In this document: positions 61,545 to 64,000 of the stretch, piece by piece
How the letters are laid out: each line of letters begins with the position of its first letter
How positions within the stretch are numbered: the stretch's first letter is position 1
From: Lapillicoccus jejuensis
GTDB lineage: Bacteria > Actinomycetota > Actinomycetes > Actinomycetales > Dermatophilaceae
NCBI RefSeq assembly: GCF_006715055.1
Contig: NZ_VFMN01000001.1
Location: 744,001-808,000, forward strand
Direction of reading: 5' to 3'
DNA: 64,000 nt
Made by a program: the position numbers and the translations under genes
The notes under the pieces: model-generated
Databases searched by the model: none
Seen by the model: the letters and a program-made list of their open reading frames with translations, nothing else
What the model was told of the DNA's origin: nothing

Positions 61545-63082
61545 GCGGTCCTCCTGCTGGTCGGGTGGGCGGCGCGGAAGGTGTCGGGGCGGGCGGCGGC
61601 CCAGTCGGCCGCCCACGACGGTCGGGGGCCCTCGAGCAGCTCGCCGGGCTCGAGCCAGTCGTGAAGCTGCGCGTACGACGCCTGGTGGCGCACGTCGACG
61701 TTGACCCGCAGCTGGTGCGGCGTCAGCTCGGCCGGGCTGTGCACGCCCATCGCCGCCATGAGGGTGACGGCCTCGGCGACGGTGGCCTGCTGGTAGCGCT
61801 GGACCCGCTGCGCCTTGTCGCCGACGTCGAGCGCCAGCGCCCGGGCGTGGCTCTGGGTGGCGACGCCCACCGGGCACTTGTCGGTGTGGCACTTCTGGGC
61901 CTGGATGCAGCCGACGGCCATCATCATGGCCCGCGCCGAGTTGGTGTAGTCGGCGCCCTGGACGAGCCGCTTGACGATGTCGCTGGCGCCGACGACCTTG
62001 CCGCTGGCCCCGAGCCTGACCGTGTCCCGCAGGCCGGCGCCGACGAGCGCGTTGTGCACCGTCATCAGGCCGTCGGTGAGCGGCATGCCGACGTGGTCCT
62101 CGAACTCGAGCGGCGCCGCGCCGGTGCCGCCCTCGGAGCCGTCGACGACGATGAAGTCCGGTGCCGTGCCGACCTCGAGCATCGCCTTGACCATGGCGAG
62201 GACGTCGGTGCGCGAGCCGACGCACAGCTTGAACCCGGCGGGCTTGCCGCCGGCGAGGTCGCGCATCCGCGCGATGAACTCGATGAGCTCGACCGGGGTG
62301 GAGAAGACCTTGTGCTGCGCAGGGCTCACGCACTTCTGGCCCTGCGGGACCTCGCGGATCCGGGCGATCTCCTCGCTGACCTTGGCCGCGGGCAGGACGC
62401 CGCCGATGCCGGGCTTGGCGCCCTGGCTCAGCTTGAGCGACACGCACTTCACCCGGTCGTCGGCGGACTTGTCGGCGAACTGCCGTTCGTCGAAGTCGCC
62501 GTCCTTCGTGCGGGTCGAGAAGTACCCGCTGCCGACCTCCCAGACGAGGTCGCCGCCGTGCTCGAGGTGGTACGGCGACAGCCCGCCCTCGCCGGTGTCG
62601 TGGGCGAACCCGCCCATCTTCGCGCCCTTGTTGAGCGCGCGGATCGCGTTGGCGGACAACGCCCCGAAGCTCATCGCCGACACGTTGAGCAGGCTCATCG
62701 AGTAGGGCTTGCTGCAGTCCGGCCCGCCGATCAGGACCCGGTGCGGCTCCTTCGGCTCGGCGACCGGGACGGTCGAGTGGACGAGGAACTCGTAGCCGAC
62801 CTCGTTGACGTCGCGCTCGGTGCCGAACGGCTGCTCGGTCATCGTGCCCTTCGCCCGCTCGTAGACGAGCGACCGGGTGTCGCGGTCGAACGGCCGCCCG
62901 TCCCAGTTGCGCTCGATGAAGTACTGCTGCAGCTCGGGACGCAGGTCCTCGAGCAGGAAGCGCAGGTGCCCGACGACGGGGTAGTTGCGCAGGACGCTGT
63001 GGCGACGCTGGAGGACGTCGTACAGGCCGAGGGCGCCGAGGGCGCCGGCCCCCGCGGAGAGGGCGGCACGGGTTCGGCTCAT
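61541..63082 (-). CDS. FMN-binding glutamate synthase-like protein
   Basis: This 513-residue protein matches the central FMN/Fe-S domain of glutamate synthase without the amidotransferase part. It starts with a short hydrophobic segment (ALSAGAGALGALGLYDVL). It has LIGGPDCSKPYSMSLLNVSAMSFGALS, DGSEGGTGAAPLEF and the iron-sulfur cysteines CIQAQKCHTDKC (about 390-401). Stand-alone proteins of this type are widespread and of uncertain reaction. It is translationally coupled to poxB (ATGA), an arrangement suggesting shared electron transfer at the membrane. Confidence 0.9.
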   Translation of the reverse strand: MSRTRAALSAGAGALGALGLYDVLQRRHSVLRNYPVVGHLRFLLEDLRPELQQYFIERNWDGRPFDRDTRSLVYERAKGTMTEQPFGTERDVNEVGYEFLVHSTVPVAEPKEPHRVLIGGPDCSKPYSMSLLNVSAMSFGALSANAIRALNKGAKMGGFAHDTGEGGLSPYHLEHGGDLVWEVGSGYFSTRTKDGDFDERQFADKSADDRVKCVSLKLSQGAKPGIGGVLPAAKVSEEIARIREVPQGQKCVSPAQHKVFSTPVELIEFIARMRDLAGGKPAGFKLCVGSRTDVLAMVKAMLEVGTAPDFIVVDGSEGGTGAAPLEFEDHVGMPLTDGLMTVHNALVGAGLRDTVRLGASGKVVGASDIVKRLVQGADYTNSARAMMMAVGCIQAQKCHTDKCPVGVATQSHARALALDVGDKAQRVQRYQQATVAEAVTLMAAMGVHSPAELTPHQLRVNVDVRHQASYAQLHDWLEPGELLEGPRPSWAADWAAARPDTFRAAHPTSRRTA

Positions 63083-63145
63083 GCGACGACGAGTGCCCGA
63101 TCGGCCCCGCGGCAAACGGCCGCCGGAGACCTTGCCAGCCGGCTC

Positions 63146-64000
63146 TCAGGCGGCGGCCGTCGTGCTGTCCTCGCGTCGGGTCGGGGCGCCCCGGCCGGTC
63201 CACGGCCGCAGGTCCTGGGTGAAGCGGCCGCGCAGGTTGACGACCCGGTCGACCACGTAGTTCTGCGGGATGGTCCACGGGGCGCGGTCACCCTGGTGCG
63301 GGAACGCGGAGATCGCGCGCCTGACGTAGCCCGACGTGAGGTCGATGACCGGGCGCTTGCCCAGACCCGCCGGAGCGACCGGGGCGACGGCCCGCAGGCC
63401 CTGCTCGTCGAGGTGGGTGAGGACCTTGGTGACGAGCTGCGCGGTGAGGTCGGCGCGCAGCGTCCACGACGAGTTGACGTAGCCGACGACGAAGGCGAGG
63501 TTCGGGATGCCCTCGATCATCGCTCCGCGCCAGACCGCCCGGCTGCTGAGGTCGACCGGCTCGCCGTCGACGACGACCTCGATGCCGCCGGCCATGAGCA
63601 GCTGCAGCCCGGTCGCGGTGACGACGACGTCGGCCGGCAGGGTGCGGCCGCTGCGCAGCCGCACGCCCTCGGGCACGAAGCGGTCGACGTGGTCGGTGAC
63701 GACGTGGGTGCGCCCGTCGGCCAGCGCCCGGAAGAAGTCCCCGCCGGGGGCCGCGCAGATGCGCTGGTCCCAGGGGTTGTACGGCGGCGTGAAGTGCTCC
63801 CGCACGACGTCGGCCCCGACGGTGCGGCTGGCGCCGGCCAGCAGCGCCCGGCGGGTGAGGGCCGGGAAGCGGCGGGCCAGCGCGTAGGTGACGATCCGCT
63901 CGCCGATGTGCTTGGCCCGCAGGATCCTGTGGGCGACCTGCTCGGGGACGCGGCCGCGCAGCTTCTCCACCCAGGCCTCGCGCGACGGCACGGCGGCGAT
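63146..64000 (-). CDS. Flavin-dependent monooxygenase (Baeyer-Villiger/EthA-like), 5' end outside window
   Basis: The visible 284 residues are the C-terminal part of an FAD/NADPH monooxygenase: FTPPYNPWDQRICAAPGGDFFRAL (about 70-93), RTLPADVVVTATGLQL (FAD domain end), WRGAMIEGIPNLAFVVGYVNSSWTLRADL and a C-terminal ISAFPHQGDRAPW. This matches the EthA/Baeyer-Villiger type that oxidises ketones or thioamides. The frame remains open past base 64000, so the N-terminal FAD fingerprint is not visible. It ends 63 bases before the glutamate-synthase-like gene, on the same strand. Confidence 0.85.
   Translation of the reverse strand: MAAVPSREAWVEKLRGRVPEQVAHRILRAKHIGERIVTYALARRFPALTRRALLAGASRTVGADVVREHFTPPYNPWDQRICAAPGGDFFRALADGRTHVVTDHVDRFVPEGVRLRSGRTLPADVVVTATGLQLLMAGGIEVVVDGEPVDLSSRAVWRGAMIEGIPNLAFVVGYVNSSWTLRADLTAQLVTKVLTHLDEQGLRAVAPVAPAGLGKRPVIDLTSGYVRRAISAFPHQGDRAPWTIPQNYVVDRVVNLRGRFTQDLRPWTGRGAPTRREDSTTAAA

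Overview
The window is very G+C-rich, densely packed DNA from an actinobacterium. Genes use GTG starts freely and are often joined by ATGA or GTGA overlaps. The gene set fits the phylum: a menaquinone route, a rex-hemA-hemC-hemD-hemB operon, ribosomal protein bS22, a BldN-type sigma factor with a DUF5667 partner, a mycothiol-dependent-enzyme fold and a 10-methyl-fatty-acid gene pair. A member of the Micrococcales such as Intrasporangiaceae is my guess, at low confidence. I saw no rRNA, tRNA, CRISPR array, complete transposon or replication origin.

Layout. 1-4.7 kb: the end of a GGDEF-EAL protein, a tmsA/tmsB-like pair for 10-methyl branched lipids and a GNAT acetyltransferase. 4.7-16.2 kb: menC, menB, menE and menA, mixed with a BKACE-like enzyme, a Nudix hydrolase, fumC, a DUF1345 membrane protein, a VOC-TPR fusion and a twice-frameshifted phosphotransferase. 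17.9-24.4 kb: cytochrome c maturation (ResA-like, CcdA, ResB, CcsB), a histidine phosphatase and hemL. 24.5-25.7 kb: divergent marR and yceI. 27.1-33.0 kb: rex-hemA-hemC-cobA/hemD-hemB behind a Rex-type operator. 33-35.9 kb: a glutaredoxin, the BldN-type sigma factor and its likely membrane anti-sigma factor, which has its own BldN-type promoter. 35.9-40 kb: an acyltransferase/epimerase pair, an enoyl-CoA hydratase, bS22 and an excisionase-like regulator, resembling M. tuberculosis Rv0500A-Rv0502. 40-54.7 kb: a deacetylase, a TrkA protein, two glycosidase-like proteins, acyl-CoA oxidation genes, proC with two acetyltransferases, a secreted M4 protease, proline dehydrogenase and an ABC exporter. 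54.7-64 kb: a secreted M36 protease, an MDMPI-fold protein, a Nudix hydrolase, a pyruvate oxidase/glutamate-synthase-like pair and a partial flavin monooxygenase.

The men, ccs and hem genes together serve respiratory electron transport: quinone, c-type cytochrome assembly and heme, with Rex sensing NADH/NAD+ at the heme genes.

The most unusual feature is a set of small accessory islets interrupting this respiratory block. Two hold paralogous genes with an AbiEi-type winged-helix start and a Vsr/DUF559-like nuclease end. Each is bracketed by long hairpins whose arm sequence is shared within the locus but differs between loci. Each also has two TCCACAGG boxes 27-28 bp apart, the second 58-59 bp before the start codon. 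A third islet of visibly lower G+C is bounded by an imperfect 28-bp inverted repeat. One of the two nuclease-like genes is frameshifted. I suggest these are REPtron-like gene-plus-palindrome units; the biochemistry is inference.
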